Below, in pieces: positions 21,709 to 30,916 of a DNA stretch of 64,000 nucleotides. The position numbers were made by a program, and so were the translations under genes. The stretch comes from Microbacterium sp. 3J1 (lineage in GTDB: Bacteria; Actinomycetota; Actinomycetes; Actinomycetales; Microbacteriaceae): the NCBI RefSeq assembly GCF_001049495.1, contig NZ_CDWI01000001.1, forward strand, positions 1 through 64,000, written 5' to 3'. The notes under the pieces were generated by a model. It was not told where the DNA came from, searched no databases, and worked only from the letters and a program-made list of their open reading frames with translations. The first letter of the stretch is position 1. Each line of letters starts with the position of its first letter.

Positions 21709-22361
21709 CGCGCGATCCTCCAACGGTTCTCGAGATATCGCTGCAGCCAGCTCAACAGCAGCACCAGGGCGACGAACACCACGGCGACCCAGAGGAGGAC
21801 CTCCATGGGATTGCCGGGGCGGTCGGCCGAATCGTTGATGGTCGATCGCAGAGCAGCGAGCTCGGCGACGGAGAATCCGGCTGCGACGGTCGTGTTCTTG
21901 AGCAGCGCGATGAAGACGCTCATCATCGGCGGTACGACGGAGCGGAATGCCTGCGGCAGGATCACGAGTCCCATCACCTGGCCGAAGGGAAGACCGATCG
22001 CGCGCGCGGCCTCGGCCTGGCCCACGGGAACCGTGTTGATGCCCGCCCTCAGGACCTCAGCCACATACGTGGCCGTGTAGATGCCGATGGCGAGGATGCC
22101 GAGCACGAGGTTCGACAGATCGGGCAACCCGAGTTGCGGGTACCCGAAGACGAAGAAGAAGAACACGAGGGTGAGCGGGGTGTTGCGCACGGTGTTCACG
22201 TAGACCGTGCCGACGCCGCGCGCGATGGGCACCGGGGATACACGCATCGCCCCGACGATCAGGCCCAGGATCAGCGCGATGATCCCGCCTGCGAAGAACA
22301 CGATCAGCGTGTTGCTGATCGCCTGCCCCCACAGATCGAGGTTGCCGAAGATGACGTCCAC
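21705..22361 (-). CDS. gluC: Glutamate-type ABC transporter permease (GluC-like)
   Basis: A 218-residue permease with about five membrane segments and the EAA loop AARAIGLPFGQVMGLVILPQA. It forms a heterodimer with the downstream permease. The GTG start is preceded by AAGGGAGGG. A hairpin separates it from the binding-protein gene. Confidence 0.9.
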   Translation of the reverse strand: MDVIFGNLDLWGQAISNTLIVFFAGGIIALILGLIVGAMRVSPVPIARGVGTVYVNTVRNTPLTLVFFFFVFGYPQLGLPDLSNLVLGILAIGIYTATYVAEVLRAGINTVPVGQAEAARAIGLPFGQVMGLVILPQAFRSVVPPMMSVFIALLKNTTVAAGFSVAELAALRSTINDSADRPGNPMEVLLWVAVVFVALVLLLSWLQRYLENRWRIAR

Positions 22362-22386
22362 GCCACCCTCCCTTCTTCAGGAATGA

Positions 22387-22416
22387 ATGGGCGGCCTCCC
22401 TGAGGAGGCCGCCCAT
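22387..22416 (-). terminator. Hairpin between gluB and gluC
   Basis: Arms ATGGGCGGCCTCC and GGAGGCCGCCCAT (13 bp, perfect) flank a 4 nt loop, 5 nt after the gluB stop. Such a structure within an ABC operon usually acts as a partial terminator or RNA-stabilising end, so more binding protein than permease is made. Confidence 0.75.
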
Positions 22417-22421
22417 GTCGA

Positions 22422-23330
22422 TCAGTACGCGTCGACCTCGGGCTGTTCGACCTCGATGCCGCTGGAACCCAGGTTCGCGTCGAAGATCGCCTGCCAGATG
22501 TCGCCACCGTCGGTGAAGAGCTCGTTGATGTGCGTGCGCAGCGCATCGTCGCCCTTCGTCAGGCCGACACCGTAGCGCTCCTCCGTGAAGAGATCGCCGG
22601 TGACCTTGACGTCATCCGGGTACTGGGCCGCGTAGCCGATGAGGATCGCCTGGTCGGTGGTCACCGCGTCGACCTTGCCGTCGATGAGGTCCTGGACGCA
22701 GGCGGAGTACAGGTCGTACTCCTGCGTCTTGATCTCCGGGAAGTTCGCCTTGATGTTCTGGATCGGCGTCGAGCCCGTCGCCGAGCAGACGGTCTTTCCG
22801 TTGAAGTCCTCGAGCGCCTCGGCGTCCTCCGCGTCAGCAGCGACCAGGAGTCCCTGACCGGTGATGAAGTACGGACCCGCGAAGTCGATGAGCTCCTTGC
22901 GCTTGTCGTTGATCGAGTAGGTGCCGACGTAGTAGTCGATGTCGCCGTTGGTGATCGCCTGCTCGCGGTTCGCCGAGGCGATCGGCTTGAACTCGATCTT
23001 GTCCTCGTCGTACCCGAGCGACGCGGCGATCCAGCGCGCGATGTCGACGTCGAAGCCGGTGCGCTCGCCCGTCGTCACGTCGAGGTAGCCGAGACCCGGC
23101 TGGTCCTCCTTGACGCCGACGACGACCTTGTCGCGCTCCTGGATCGCGTCGAACGTCGGGCTGCCCTCGAGCTGGACGTCTTCGGCGACCTCGAACCAGG
23201 TGGAGTCCTCGCCTTCCTCGCCGCCGGTTCCGGCGCCGGGGCTGGAGGGGCTGCCGCTGTTGCAGGCGGTCAGCGCGAGCAGCGCTGCCGCAGCGATCCC
23301 GATTCCTGCCAGTGTCCGTGTGCGTCGCAT
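22422..23330 (-). CDS. gluB: Glutamate ABC transporter substrate-binding lipoprotein
   Basis: A 302-residue family 3 solute-binding protein. The signal peptide ends in the lipobox LALTAC with Cys23 as lipidation site. Ligand-fold segments include VVVGVKEDQPGLGYLD, DYYVGTYSINDKR and DAVTTDQAILIGYA. The start at 23330 is chosen because AAGGAGACGCAC precedes that ATG and gives a standard signal peptide; in-frame ATGs further up would add an unlikely extension. Confidence 0.92.
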   Translation of the reverse strand: MRRTRTLAGIGIAAAALLALTACNSGSPSSPGAGTGGEEGEDSTWFEVAEDVQLEGSPTFDAIQERDKVVVGVKEDQPGLGYLDVTTGERTGFDVDIARWIAASLGYDEDKIEFKPIASANREQAITNGDIDYYVGTYSINDKRKELIDFAGPYFITGQGLLVAADAEDAEALEDFNGKTVCSATGSTPIQNIKANFPEIKTQEYDLYSACVQDLIDGKVDAVTTDQAILIGYAAQYPDDVKVTGDLFTEERYGVGLTKGDDALRTHINELFTDGGDIWQAIFDANLGSSGIEVEQPEVDAY

Positions 23331-23376
23331 GTGCGTCTCCTTCATGTGATGTGGGTGCAAAGGTCTGTGAAGCTCG

Positions 23377-24123
23377 TCAGTGCGTGAGGAGCTTCGAGAG
23401 GAAGTCCTTGGCGCGGTCGCTCTTCGGGTTCGTGAAGAACTCCTCGGGCGTCGCCTCTTCGACGATCTTGCCGTCGGCCATGAACACGACCCTGTTGGCG
23501 GCCTTGCGGGCGAAGCCCATCTCGTGGGTCACCACGATCATGGTCATCCCGTCTCGCGCGAGCTCGACCATGACATCGAGGACCTCGTTGATCATCTCGG
23601 GGTCGAGGGCGCTGGTGGGCTCGTCGAAGAGCATGACCTTGGGCTGCATGGCGAGGGCGCGGGCGATGGCGACGCGCTGCTGCTGTCCGCCCGACAGCTG
23701 AGCGGGGAGCTTCGAGGCCTGCTGCGCGACGCCGACGCGCTCGAGGAGGGTCATCGCCTCCTTCTCGGCATCCGCCTTCTTCATGCCGCGGACCTTGATC
23801 GGACCGAGAGTCACGTTCTCGAGGATCGTGAGGTGGGCGAAGAGGTTGAACGACTGGAAGACCATGCCGACGTCTGCCCGCAGGTGTGCGAGGCCCTTGC
23901 CTTCGGCCGGCAGCGCCTTGCCGTCGATGCTGATCGTGCCGCTCGTGATGGTCTCGAGGCGGTTGATCGTGCGGCACAGCGTGGACTTGCCCGAACCGGA
24001 CGGTCCGATCACGACCACGACCTCGCCGGAGTTCACCGTGAGGTTGATATCCGTGAGCGCCTGGAAGTCGCCGTAGTGCTTCTGAACGTCTTCGACCACG
24101 ACGAGGGGCTTACCAGAGGTCAT
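23377..24123 (-). CDS. gluA: Glutamate-type ABC transporter ATP-binding protein
   Basis: A 248-residue ATPase of the polar amino acid uptake family. Walker A is GPSGSGKST, the signature LSGGQQQR, Walker [10 protein letters not shown] and the switch His lies in VVTHEMGFA. Two ATG codons are adjacent; the second (24123) has the better spacing to GGAG. It is first in gluA-B-C-D. A 9+9 bp inverted repeat lies 15 nt upstream. Confidence 0.93.
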   Translation of the reverse strand: MTSGKPLVVVEDVQKHYGDFQALTDINLTVNSGEVVVVIGPSGSGKSTLCRTINRLETITSGTISIDGKALPAEGKGLAHLRADVGMVFQSFNLFAHLTILENVTLGPIKVRGMKKADAEKEAMTLLERVGVAQQASKLPAQLSGGQQQRVAIARALAMQPKVMLFDEPTSALDPEMINEVLDVMVELARDGMTMIVVTHEMGFARKAANRVVFMADGKIVEEATPEEFFTNPKSDRAKDFLSKLLTH

Positions 24124-24137
24124 CATTTCTCCAAACT

Positions 24138-24158
24138 AGCCACGTCTCAGACGTGGCT
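24138..24158. repeat. Inverted repeat AGCCACGTC-TCA-GACGTGGCT upstream of gluA
   Basis: A perfect 9 bp inverted repeat with a 3 bp centre just before the gluA ribosome binding site. It could be an operator for a regulator of glutamate uptake or a 5' stem that stabilises the mRNA. Confidence 0.5.
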
Positions 24159-24478
24159 CCAACCAGGCGCGTCGACATTTACACGTTCGTAATGACGGGA
24201 AGGCGAGGGTTCCGCCGCGCGACGGAGTGCCCCACGATCCGCCCCCGCGAACCGTGGGGGCGTCCTTGCCGCCTCGCTCCTCCCCCAGCGGGAACGCGGC
24301 AGCAAGCCTCCGATCGGATGCGACCGCGAGCGGAGACGAAGGGATGTCGGGGCTCCCGCCTGCATGAAAGGCGTCGGCCCTGTGGCATCTGAATTCTCCG
24401 TCGAATCGTGCGCGATCGAACCTCAGATTGTCAGAGCAGGGGATGTCGGTGAGAGCTTCTTGAGCATTTCTTGAGTCG
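24159..24478. other. Intergenic region between gluA and the TAXI operon
   Basis: No gene is supported. Open frames here lack start signals and family resemblance. It holds an AT-richer patch around 24171-24195 that may contain the gluA promoter (ATTTACA), a hairpin CGCCCCC/GGGGGCG (24240-24246 and 24256-24262), and two TTCTTGAG repeats just behind the TAXI gene. Confidence 0.5.
24457..24475. repeat. Direct repeat TTCTTGAG x2, 11 bp period
   Basis: TTCTTGAG is present at 24457-24464 and 24468-24475. An 11 bp period places both copies on one face of the helix, the usual spacing of OmpR-family response regulator sites. A regulator of that family is encoded in the adjacent operon. Confidence 0.4.
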
Positions 24479-25459
24479 TCAGTCGCGCTGCTCGCGGTGG
24501 TACTCCGTCGCCCCCGGATGCAGGGGCACGGGTCCGGTGAAGATCGCCTGCGTCCTGTCGAGCAGCGCAGCGGCCGGAACGTGCTCGGCGATCCGGGCAC
24601 GCGAGTCGAACAGCACGCCGAGCACGTCCTTCACCACCCCGGCAGGAGTGGTCTCGGCCGTGACGAGGTAGTTCGGCACCGCCATCGTCGATTCCGACTC
24701 CTCCAGCCCGTACAGCCCGACCGGGAGGTCGGACGGTCGATAGGCGTGCGAGTAGCGCTCGTTCACCTCGTTCACCCACGACTGCTCGACGGGCAGGACC
24801 CGTACCGGCGTCGCCTCGGCGAGCGCGGCGATGCCCGGGGTCGGGATGCCGCCCACCCAGAAGAAGCCCTCGATCTCGGCTGCCTCCAGCGCCCTGATCG
24901 AGGCGGCCAGATCGAGCTGACGATCCCGCACGGCGGCGATGTCGACGTTCGCCGCATCGAGCACGCGCGCCGCGATGACGTTGACACCGGAGTTCTCGGC
25001 GCCGAGTGACACCGTCCTCCCCTCGAGGTCGGTGAGGTCGTCGATGTCGGAGTCCCGACGCACCACGACATGCAGGTACTCGTCGTAGAGCCGAGCGATG
25101 GCGCGCACGGGCAGCGGCTCGGCGAAAGCGCCCGTGCCCGCCACGGCATCCGCGGCCGCATCGCCCTGCGCGAACCCGATCAGCGCATCTCCCGCGCTCA
25201 CACGGAGCAGGTTGTCGACGGAGCCCGCGGATTCGACGGCGGCCACCCGCACGTCCAGGGCGGAGGCCAGTTCGGCGGCGAGCTGGGTGCCATAGGCGTC
25301 GTAGACGCCGTCGTGACCACCGCCGGCGATCGCGTAGCGGTCGTCCGACCAGTCCGCGGCCTTCGTGCCGCAGCCGCCCAGCGCTGCGAGGAGCACGGCC
25401 GTCGCCGCGGCAACGGCGATGCGACGGTAGAGGGGCCGTCCTCGGCTCGCGGTCGTCAT
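24479..25459 (-). CDS. TAXI family solute-binding lipoprotein
   Basis: A 326-residue exported lipoprotein (lipobox LGGC, Cys30) of the TRAP-associated extracytoplasmic immunogenic (TAXI) family. Typical blocks are SVDNLLRVSAGDALIGFAQGD and RTVSLGAENSGVNVIAARVL, followed by FFWVGGIPTPGI. No TRAP permease genes are adjacent. Instead the ATG overlaps the stop of a sensor kinase gene by 4 nt, so the protein probably presents a ligand to that kinase. The ligand is unknown; glutamate-like or dicarboxylate compounds are common for the family. Confidence 0.88.
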   Translation of the reverse strand: MTTASRGRPLYRRIAVAAATAVLLAALGGCGTKAADWSDDRYAIAGGGHDGVYDAYGTQLAAELASALDVRVAAVESAGSVDNLLRVSAGDALIGFAQGDAAADAVAGTGAFAEPLPVRAIARLYDEYLHVVVRRDSDIDDLTDLEGRTVSLGAENSGVNVIAARVLDAANVDIAAVRDRQLDLAASIRALEAAEIEGFFWVGGIPTPGIAALAEATPVRVLPVEQSWVNEVNERYSHAYRPSDLPVGLYGLEESESTMAVPNYLVTAETTPAGVVKDVLGVLFDSRARIAEHVPAAALLDRTQAIFTGPVPLHPGATEYHREQRD

Positions 25460-26832
25460 ATCGCGCCGCCTGCGGGGATCAGCAGGGACACCTGAAGCCC
25501 GCCGCCGTCGCGCGATGCGACGCTCAGCCGTCCGCCGATCACGGCCAGCAGGTCGGTCGCGATGGCGAGTCCGAGGCCCGAGCCCGGTGCGTCTCCGGTG
25601 TCGTCGCTCCGCCAGAACCGATCCGTCGCGAAAGCGACCTCCTCGTGGGTGAGGCCCGGCCCCTGATCGCGCACAGTCACACTGCAGAGGCCGCCGTCCT
25701 CGGTGGCCTCGACGTCGATCGCCGATCCGGACGGCGAGTACTTCACGGCATTGTCGATCACGGCGTCCAGCGCGCTCTCGACGATCGTGCGGTCCGTGAC
25801 GCTCAGGACCGGCGCCCGTCCCGTCGACCGCAGGAGGATCCCCCGACGCGAGGCGACCTCTCGCCACTCCTCCACACGTCTCGTCGCCAGTGCGTCGAGA
25901 TCGACCGTCGACACGGTCGTCTCCGGCCGCCCGTCGCGTGCGAGTCCGAGAAGGGTCTCCAGGATGCGAGCCATGCGCCGCCCCTCCTCGCGCGTCTCCT
26001 CGATGTCGTCCCGCCACTCGTCGCCGAGGCCGGTCGCGAGGTGCTCGACCCTCAGCAGCAGGGCGTTGAGCGGATTGCGCAGCTCATGCGACGCATTGAG
26101 GGCGAACTCCTGCTGACGCGTCATCACGCGCTCGATCTCGTCCGCCATGCCGTTGAACACCCGGGTCATCCGCCGAAGCTCCGGAGGGCCGGTGTCCTCC
26201 GCCACCCTGGCGTCCATCGCGCCGCCCTCGATCGCGATCATGGCCTCGTCGAGGCGTCGCACGGGCGACAGCACCCACCGCGACAGCTGGAGGATCAGGA
26301 GGACGCCGAGAAGGACCGAGACGACGGCGACGACCGAGAGCACGACGATCTGCTGGAGCATCCGCGTGCGCGGCACCGCCGAGTCGGCCGTCACCATCAC
26401 CGCTCCGATGACATCGCCGTCGTCGAACACCGGCTCGACCAGCGACGAGTCCGCGGCGCTCCAGGGGAAGACGGGTGCGGGAGCCTCGGCCCGACGACCG
26501 GAGAGCGCGAGGCCGACGCGCGCCGACTCGTCCTCCCCGAGCACCGCCACGTCTCGCGAGGCCGACGCCCATACGCTGCCCGAGAGGTCGAACACGACGA
26601 CGTCGATGCCGTAGACCTCCTGGAAGCGCTGCGCCTCGGCGGCGACCACGGCAGGGCTGCCCGAGCGCAGAGCCTGCCTGGCGCTGGTCACGAAGTAGCC
26701 GAGATCGCCGAGCTGCTCCGTGTAGAACGCCTGCTGGATGCTGCGGGTGGCACTCCAGGCGGTCGCACCGCCGAGAGAGAGGAGGATCGCGACGAGCGGC
26801 ACGAGGAAGACGATGACGAGGCGCCTGCGCAC
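25456..26832 (-). CDS. Membrane sensor histidine kinase (TctE/OmpR-partner type)
   Basis: A 458-residue kinase. TM1 is at about 6-26 and TM2 at 160-182, with an extracytoplasmic sensor domain of about 130 residues between them. The HAMP domain lies near 183-236, the phosphoacceptor His249 in NASHELRNPL, and the ATPase domain shows NAVKYS (N box), DQGPGL (G1) and GSGLGLAIA (G2). It starts 6 nt after the response regulator stop and overlaps the TAXI gene. The extracytoplasmic domain probably senses the TAXI lipoprotein with or without its ligand. Confidence 0.92.
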   Translation of the reverse strand: MRRRLVIVFLVPLVAILLSLGGATAWSATRSIQQAFYTEQLGDLGYFVTSARQALRSGSPAVVAAEAQRFQEVYGIDVVVFDLSGSVWASASRDVAVLGEDESARVGLALSGRRAEAPAPVFPWSAADSSLVEPVFDDGDVIGAVMVTADSAVPRTRMLQQIVVLSVVAVVSVLLGVLLILQLSRWVLSPVRRLDEAMIAIEGGAMDARVAEDTGPPELRRMTRVFNGMADEIERVMTRQQEFALNASHELRNPLNALLLRVEHLATGLGDEWRDDIEETREEGRRMARILETLLGLARDGRPETTVSTVDLDALATRRVEEWREVASRRGILLRSTGRAPVLSVTDRTIVESALDAVIDNAVKYSPSGSAIDVEATEDGGLCSVTVRDQGPGLTHEEVAFATDRFWRSDDTGDAPGSGLGLAIATDLLAVIGGRLSVASRDGGGLQVSLLIPAGGAI

Positions 26833-26838
26833 GACGGA

Positions 26839-27507
26839 TCAGCCCGCCAGACGGTAGCCGACGCCCCGCACGGTCTCGATGAGCCGCTGCTGCCCCGCCT
26901 TCTTGCGGATGGCGCCGACATGGACCTCCAGGGAATGCCCGAAGCCACGCCAGTCCGTGTTCCACACCTCGCGGATGAGACGCTCCTTCGGCACCGCCAC
27001 GCCCGGATACCGGGCGAGCATCGCGACGATGTCGAATTCCTTGCGGGTCAGCTCGACGAGCGTCCTATCGATGAGGAGCTGGCGGGCCACGAGGTCGATC
27101 TCGACGACGCCGTCCTGCACGCGGACCCGTGCCTCGGACTCCGGATGCACGGGACGCGCGCGTCGCGTGACCGCCTCGATGCGGGCGAGCAGCTCATGCA
27201 CGTCGTAGGGCTTGACGACGAAGTCGTCGGCTCCGGCGCGCAGGCCTCTGATGCGCTCGGTCACCTGGTTGCGAGCGGTCACGATGACGATGGGGACATC
27301 CGATCGACCGCGGATCCGTCGACAGAGGTCGATGCCGTCCGTGTCGGGGAGTCCGAGGTCGAGCAGCACGACCTCCGTGTCCGCACCGAGCATCGTGAGC
27401 GCGGACGCCCCGTCCGCCGCGCGGGCGGTGGCGTAGCCGGACCGCACCAGGAAGGCATCGAGCGCGGCGGCGACGCGCTCGTCATCTTCCACGATCAGAA
27501 TCCGCAT
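26839..27507 (-). CDS. OmpR-family response regulator
   Basis: A 222-residue regulator. The receiver domain has the acidic pair in VEDDE, phosphoacceptor Asp50, and Lys99 in VVKPYD. The winged-helix domain (about 128-222) ends [12 protein letters not shown], diagnostic for the OmpR/PhoB group. It is first in the operon. GGAG precedes the ATG, and a TAGGTT -10 box lies 36 nt upstream. Likely targets include its own operon and possibly the nearby gluABCD genes. Confidence 0.93.
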   Translation of the reverse strand: MRILIVEDDERVAAALDAFLVRSGYATARAADGASALTMLGADTEVVLLDLGLPDTDGIDLCRRIRGRSDVPIVIVTARNQVTERIRGLRAGADDFVVKPYDVHELLARIEAVTRRARPVHPESEARVRVQDGVVEIDLVARQLLIDRTLVELTRKEFDIVAMLARYPGVAVPKERLIREVWNTDWRGFGHSLEVHVGAIRKKAGQQRLIETVRGVGYRLAG

Positions 27508-27542
27508 CGACTCCGGTCCCCTTCTCCGCTGACGCAGGGACC

Positions 27543-27548
27543 AACCTA
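27543..27548 (-). promoter_or_regulatory. -10 box TAGGTT of the RR-HK-TAXI operon
   Basis: TAGGTT on the minus strand lies 36 bp before the response regulator ATG and leaves a short leader with a GGAG ribosome binding site. Confidence 0.4.
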
Positions 27549-27578
27549 TCAGCGCAGGTGCGTGCGGATGCTCCGCGG

Positions 27579-28391
27579 TCAGGCGAGGGCGGCGGCGCGC
27601 TGGGCGAATGCGCTCTCGTACAGGCACACGCTCGCGGCGGTCGCGAGATTCAGCGACTCCGCGCGTCCGAAGATGGGCAGCCGGAGGACGCGGTCGGCGA
27701 GACCCAGCGCCTCGTCCTCGAGCCCGTGGGCCTCGTTGCCGAACAGCCAGGCCGTCGGTTCGGCGAGCACCCCCTCAGCGCGCGCCTGCAGCAGGTCGTC
27801 GCCCTTCACATCCGCCGCGATGATGTTCAGACCCGCCGCGTGGGCGCGCCCCACGACCTCCGAGAGGTCGGCACCGACCGACACCGGCAGGTGGAACAGC
27901 GACCCTGTCGTGGCGCGGACCACCTTGGGGTTGTAGGGATCGACGGTGCGGCCGGTGAGCACCACGGCGTCCGCACCCGCAGCATCCGCGGCCCTGATGA
28001 TGGTGCCGAGGTTGCCGGGGTCACGGATCTCCTCGCAGATGGCGACGAGACGCGGAGCCGCGGCGAAGATGTCGCGCACCGACGTCGGCGTCTGCTGGAC
28101 GACGGCGACCAGCCCCTGCGGGGTCACCGTGTCGGCCATCGCATTGAGGACGTACTCGGTGACGTACTCGACCTCGACACCGGCATCCGTCGCCTTGGCG
28201 CGGATGTCGCCGTGCCTCTCCCAGCCGTTCGGCGTCGCGAACAGCTCGACGATCGCCTCGGGGCTGTAGGTGAGGGCTTCGCGCACGGCCTGCGGACCTT
28301 CGAGGAGGTACAGGCCGGTCTCGGCGCGCGCGCTGCGCTTGGTCAGCTTCGCGACGGCTCGGACTCGGGGGGAGCGGGGGTTCTCCAGCAC
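27579..28391 (-). CDS. tsnR: TrmH/SpoU family RNA 2'-O-methyltransferase
   Basis: A 270-residue SPOUT methyltransferase that uses S-adenosylmethionine. Motif 1 is [22 protein letters not shown], motif 2 [14 protein letters not shown] and motif 3 [18 protein letters not shown]. The N-terminal domain is the substrate-binding type found in rRNA enzymes. Mycobacterium tuberculosis has tsnR at the same place behind rplT. The exact rRNA target is not readable here. GTG at 28391 is preferred over GTG at 28397 because a TAGACT -10 box ends 6 nt before it. Confidence 0.9.
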   Translation of the reverse strand: MLENPRSPRVRAVAKLTKRSARAETGLYLLEGPQAVREALTYSPEAIVELFATPNGWERHGDIRAKATDAGVEVEYVTEYVLNAMADTVTPQGLVAVVQQTPTSVRDIFAAAPRLVAICEEIRDPGNLGTIIRAADAAGADAVVLTGRTVDPYNPKVVRATTGSLFHLPVSVGADLSEVVGRAHAAGLNIIAADVKGDDLLQARAEGVLAEPTAWLFGNEAHGLEDEALGLADRVLRLPIFGRAESLNLATAASVCLYESAFAQRAAALA

Positions 28392-28397
28392 GATCAC

Positions 28398-28403
28398 AGT
28401 CTA
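28398..28403 (-). promoter_or_regulatory. -10 box TAGACT, leaderless promoter of tsnR
   Basis: TAGACT is followed by GTGATC and then the GTG chosen as start. The alternative GTG directly after the hexamer would fall before the expected transcription start. Confidence 0.5.
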
Positions 28404-28444
28404 GAGAACAGCGAGGGTCTTCCCGCGCAAACAGCCGGCGAACG

Positions 28445-28480
28445 ACAGAGGACGCCCTCCCGAAGGAGAGCGTCCTCTGT
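28445..28480 (-). terminator. Hairpin terminator after rplT
   Basis: ACAGAGGACGC (28445-28455) pairs with GCGTCCTCTGT (28470-28480), and the inner CTCC/GGAG extends the stem past a single mismatch. It begins about 14 nt after the rplT stop on the minus strand and ends the infC-rpmI-rplT operon. Confidence 0.8.
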
Positions 28481-28493
28481 GGTGAAGAGCTGC

Positions 28494-28880
28494 TTACGCG
28501 GCCGACTTCGGGGCGTTGACGTCAGAGGGCAGAGCCTTCTTGGCCGTCTCGACCAGGGTCGTGAACGTGGCCGCGTCGTTGACCGCGAGGTCGGCGAGCA
28601 TGCGACGGTCGACCGTGACACCCGCGAGGCCGAGGCCCTGGATGAAGCGGTTGTACGTGATGCCGTTCTGGCGTGCCGCGGCGTTGATGCGCTGGATCCA
28701 GAGACGACGGAAGTCGCCCTTGCGCTTGCGACGGTCACGGTACGAGTAGACCAGCGAGTGGATGACCTGCTCTTTGGCCTTGCGGTAGAGGCGCGAACGC
28801 TGACCGCGGTAGCCGGAGGCGCGCTCGAGGATGACCCGGCGCTTCTTGTGGGCGTTTACAGCCCGCTTGACTCTTGCCAT
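28494..28880 (-). CDS. rplT: 50S ribosomal protein L20
   Basis: A 128-residue basic protein with the family start [18 protein letters not shown], the long helix rich in Arg/Lys and the C-terminal globular part ([16 protein letters not shown]). It binds 23S rRNA early in assembly. It lies 32 nt behind rpmI. The order infC-rpmI-rplT is universal. Confidence 0.98.
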   Translation of the reverse strand: MARVKRAVNAHKKRRVILERASGYRGQRSRLYRKAKEQVIHSLVYSYRDRRKRKGDFRRLWIQRINAAARQNGITYNRFIQGLGLAGVTVDRRMLADLAVNDAATFTTLVETAKKALPSDVNAPKSAA

Positions 28881-28912
28881 TTTCCTGTGTTCCTATTCGT
28901 GCGTTCGGGCGC

Positions 28913-29107
28913 TCAGCGGCCGAGAAGCTTCTTGGCGACCTTGAAGTCTGCCTTCGACAGAACCTGGTCCTGGTTGAGGCGACGGGTGCGACGGCTCGAC
29001 TTGTGCTCGAGGTTGTGGCGCATCCCGGCCTGCTGCTTCTTCAGCTTGCCGCTGCCGGTGATCTTGAAGCGCTTCTTAGCACCCGAGTGGGTCTTCTGCT
29101 TCGGCAT
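28913..29107 (-). CDS. rpmI: 50S ribosomal protein L35
   Basis: A 64-residue basic protein that begins [21 protein letters not shown], the standard L35 start, and ends with the VAKKLLGR tail. It is second in the infC operon and lies 71 nt behind infC. Confidence 0.98.
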   Translation of the reverse strand: MPKQKTHSGAKKRFKITGSGKLKKQQAGMRHNLEHKSSRRTRRLNQDQVLSKADFKVAKKLLGR

Positions 29108-29178
29108 CTTCTCTTCCTTCGTATGGCGCCTTCTCAGGCGACGGTGTCAACCCGCGGTGCGGGAGTGTGTGGGCGGAG

Positions 29179-29805
<627 letters not shown>

Positions 29806-30032
29806 GCGGAACTCCTTAGACGATGGGATTCGGCCACCGGGATGCTGTCAGCACCCGGAGCGAAATCGGAATCGTCCCCACCCGCCGGCGTTCAGATGCC
29901 GGCTTCGCACCCTGTCTACCCGATCGGTCTGACGACGCGATCCGGCGGAGTGCAAGACCCGGTAGCCTGGAACGGCAAGCGCGGGTGGGAAGTGAATCCT
30001 CTTTCGTACCGGAGCATGACGCTCCGGAGCCC
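29806..30032 (-). promoter_or_regulatory. Structured 5' leader of infC
   Basis: About 225 nt separate the TAGACT promoter from the infC start. Stems on this strand include CCGGAGC/GCTCCGG (around 30010-30028), CCGGC/GCCGG and a GGTGCT/AGCATCC-type pair close to the start. The length and stems suggest post-transcriptional control of the IF3-L35-L20 operon. I do not recognise a named leader family. Confidence 0.45.
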
Positions 30033-30036
30033 GACA

Positions 30037-30043
30037 TAGTCTA
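30037..30043. promoter_or_regulatory. Overlapping divergent -10 boxes for infC and the DUF1844 gene
   Basis: The plus strand reads TAGTCT (30037-30042) and the minus strand TAGACT (30043-30038). The two hexamers share five base pairs, so RNA polymerase could open only one promoter at a time. Confidence 0.4.
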
Positions 30044-30060
30044 ACAGAAGGCAAGGCGAA

Positions 30061-30459
30061 GTGACGAACCAGGCATCGGACGAGGCTGCACGCGAGCGCG
30101 AAGAGCGCTGGGCCCGACAGGAGGAGGCGGCGTCGTCCGCCACCCGGGACATCGCCGATGTCCCCGCCGTCGAGGTGATCACCACGGCGGCCGTGCACCT
30201 GATGAGCGCCGCGGCCGTGAAGCTCGGCCTCGCGGACGACCCGAATGCCGCCGCGCAGCTCGACCTCGACGAAGCCCGCAAGCTCGTCAACGCCCTCGCC
30301 GGGCTCATCACCGCCGGCGCACCCGAGATCAGCGACATGCACGCGCGCTCGCTGCGTGACGGACTCCGCTCGCTGCAGCTCGCGTTCCGTGAGGCCTCGC
30401 CCATCCCCGACCCGATCGGCAAGGGTCCCGGCGAGAAGTGGACGGGACCGGTCAACTAG
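30061..30459 (+). CDS. DUF1844 family protein
   Basis: A 132-residue acidic cytoplasmic protein. The core ITTAAVHLMSAAAVKLGL and QLDLDEARKLVNALAGLI matches DUF1844, an actinobacterial family of unknown function often located next to infC. GTG start with AAGGCAAGG upstream. The N-terminal 35 residues are charged and probably disordered. Confidence 0.85.
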   Translation: MTNQASDEAAREREERWARQEEAASSATRDIADVPAVEVITTAAVHLMSAAAVKLGLADDPNAAAQLDLDEARKLVNALAGLITAGAPEISDMHARSLRDGLRSLQLAFREASPIPDPIGKGPGEKWTGPVN

Positions 30460-30499
30460 CTCCCGCGCGCGGACTCCGCCGGTCCGCGCGTCCGCGGTG

Positions 30500-30892
30500 T
30501 CAGGGACGGAGGACCAGCGGCGGCGCCGTCGAGGGTCCACCGCACGGTTCCGTGGAGTGCGTCCAGGCGATGGGCTCCTCGGACTCCGAGAGCAGGATGC
30601 CGGAGATGTCGTACACGCGCACCGTGATCTCGTCCGGCGCGGCGAATCCGAAGTGCACCGTGCCGGCCTCCCCCAGTGCGGGAACGGAGGGTTCGCTCTC
30701 CGGTGTAGGCACCACGCCCGGCGCAGCGGAGCAGCCGGCATCCGAGCACACCTGAAGGAAGACATCGGAGCCGTAGGCGGACGCATCGATCTCGACGCCG
30801 TTCGACCACCCGATCGCCGGGCACGCGGTCGCGCACCCCGGCAGCAGCAGCGCGACGACCAGTCCGATCGCCGCGACGGCCGCCCTGTGCAT
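30500..30892 (-). CDS. Small secreted lipoprotein of unknown function
   Basis: A 130-residue protein with a signal peptide and lipobox LLPGC (Cys20). Mature Cys residues at CATAC, VCSDAGC and EPCGG could form disulfides. The mature part looks like a small beta-sandwich (GTVHFGFAAPDEITVRVYDISG). I do not recognise a family. It is leaderless: TAGGGT ends 6 nt before the ATG. Confidence 0.75.
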   Translation of the reverse strand: MHRAAVAAIGLVVALLLPGCATACPAIGWSNGVEIDASAYGSDVFLQVCSDAGCSAAPGVVPTPESEPSVPALGEAGTVHFGFAAPDEITVRVYDISGILLSESEEPIAWTHSTEPCGGPSTAPPLVLRP

Positions 30893-30898
30893 GCCGCC

Positions 30899-30904
30899 AC
30901 CCTA
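30899..30904 (-). promoter_or_regulatory. -10 box TAGGGT, leaderless promoter of the lipoprotein gene
   Basis: TAGGGT, then GGCGGC, then ATG on the minus strand. There is no ribosome binding site. Confidence 0.55.
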
Positions 30905-30916
30905 GCGAAGGCCCGC

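Noticed and set aside
19900..22080. Long open frame on the plus strand (726 codons) opposite pheS and gluCD
   Set aside because: It is antisense to three well-supported genes, has the His/Asp/Arg-rich composition of a GC-rich shadow frame, and crosses a gene boundary.
22422..23360. gluB starting ten codons upstream at 23360
   Set aside because: The upstream codons would place a His-rich stretch before the signal peptide, and the best ribosome binding site precedes 23330.
24136..24600. Open frame of 154 codons between gluA and the TAXI gene, minus strand
   Set aside because: No ribosome binding site or TANNNT box, no family resemblance, Arg/Gly/Pro-rich shadow composition, and it overlaps the TAXI gene.
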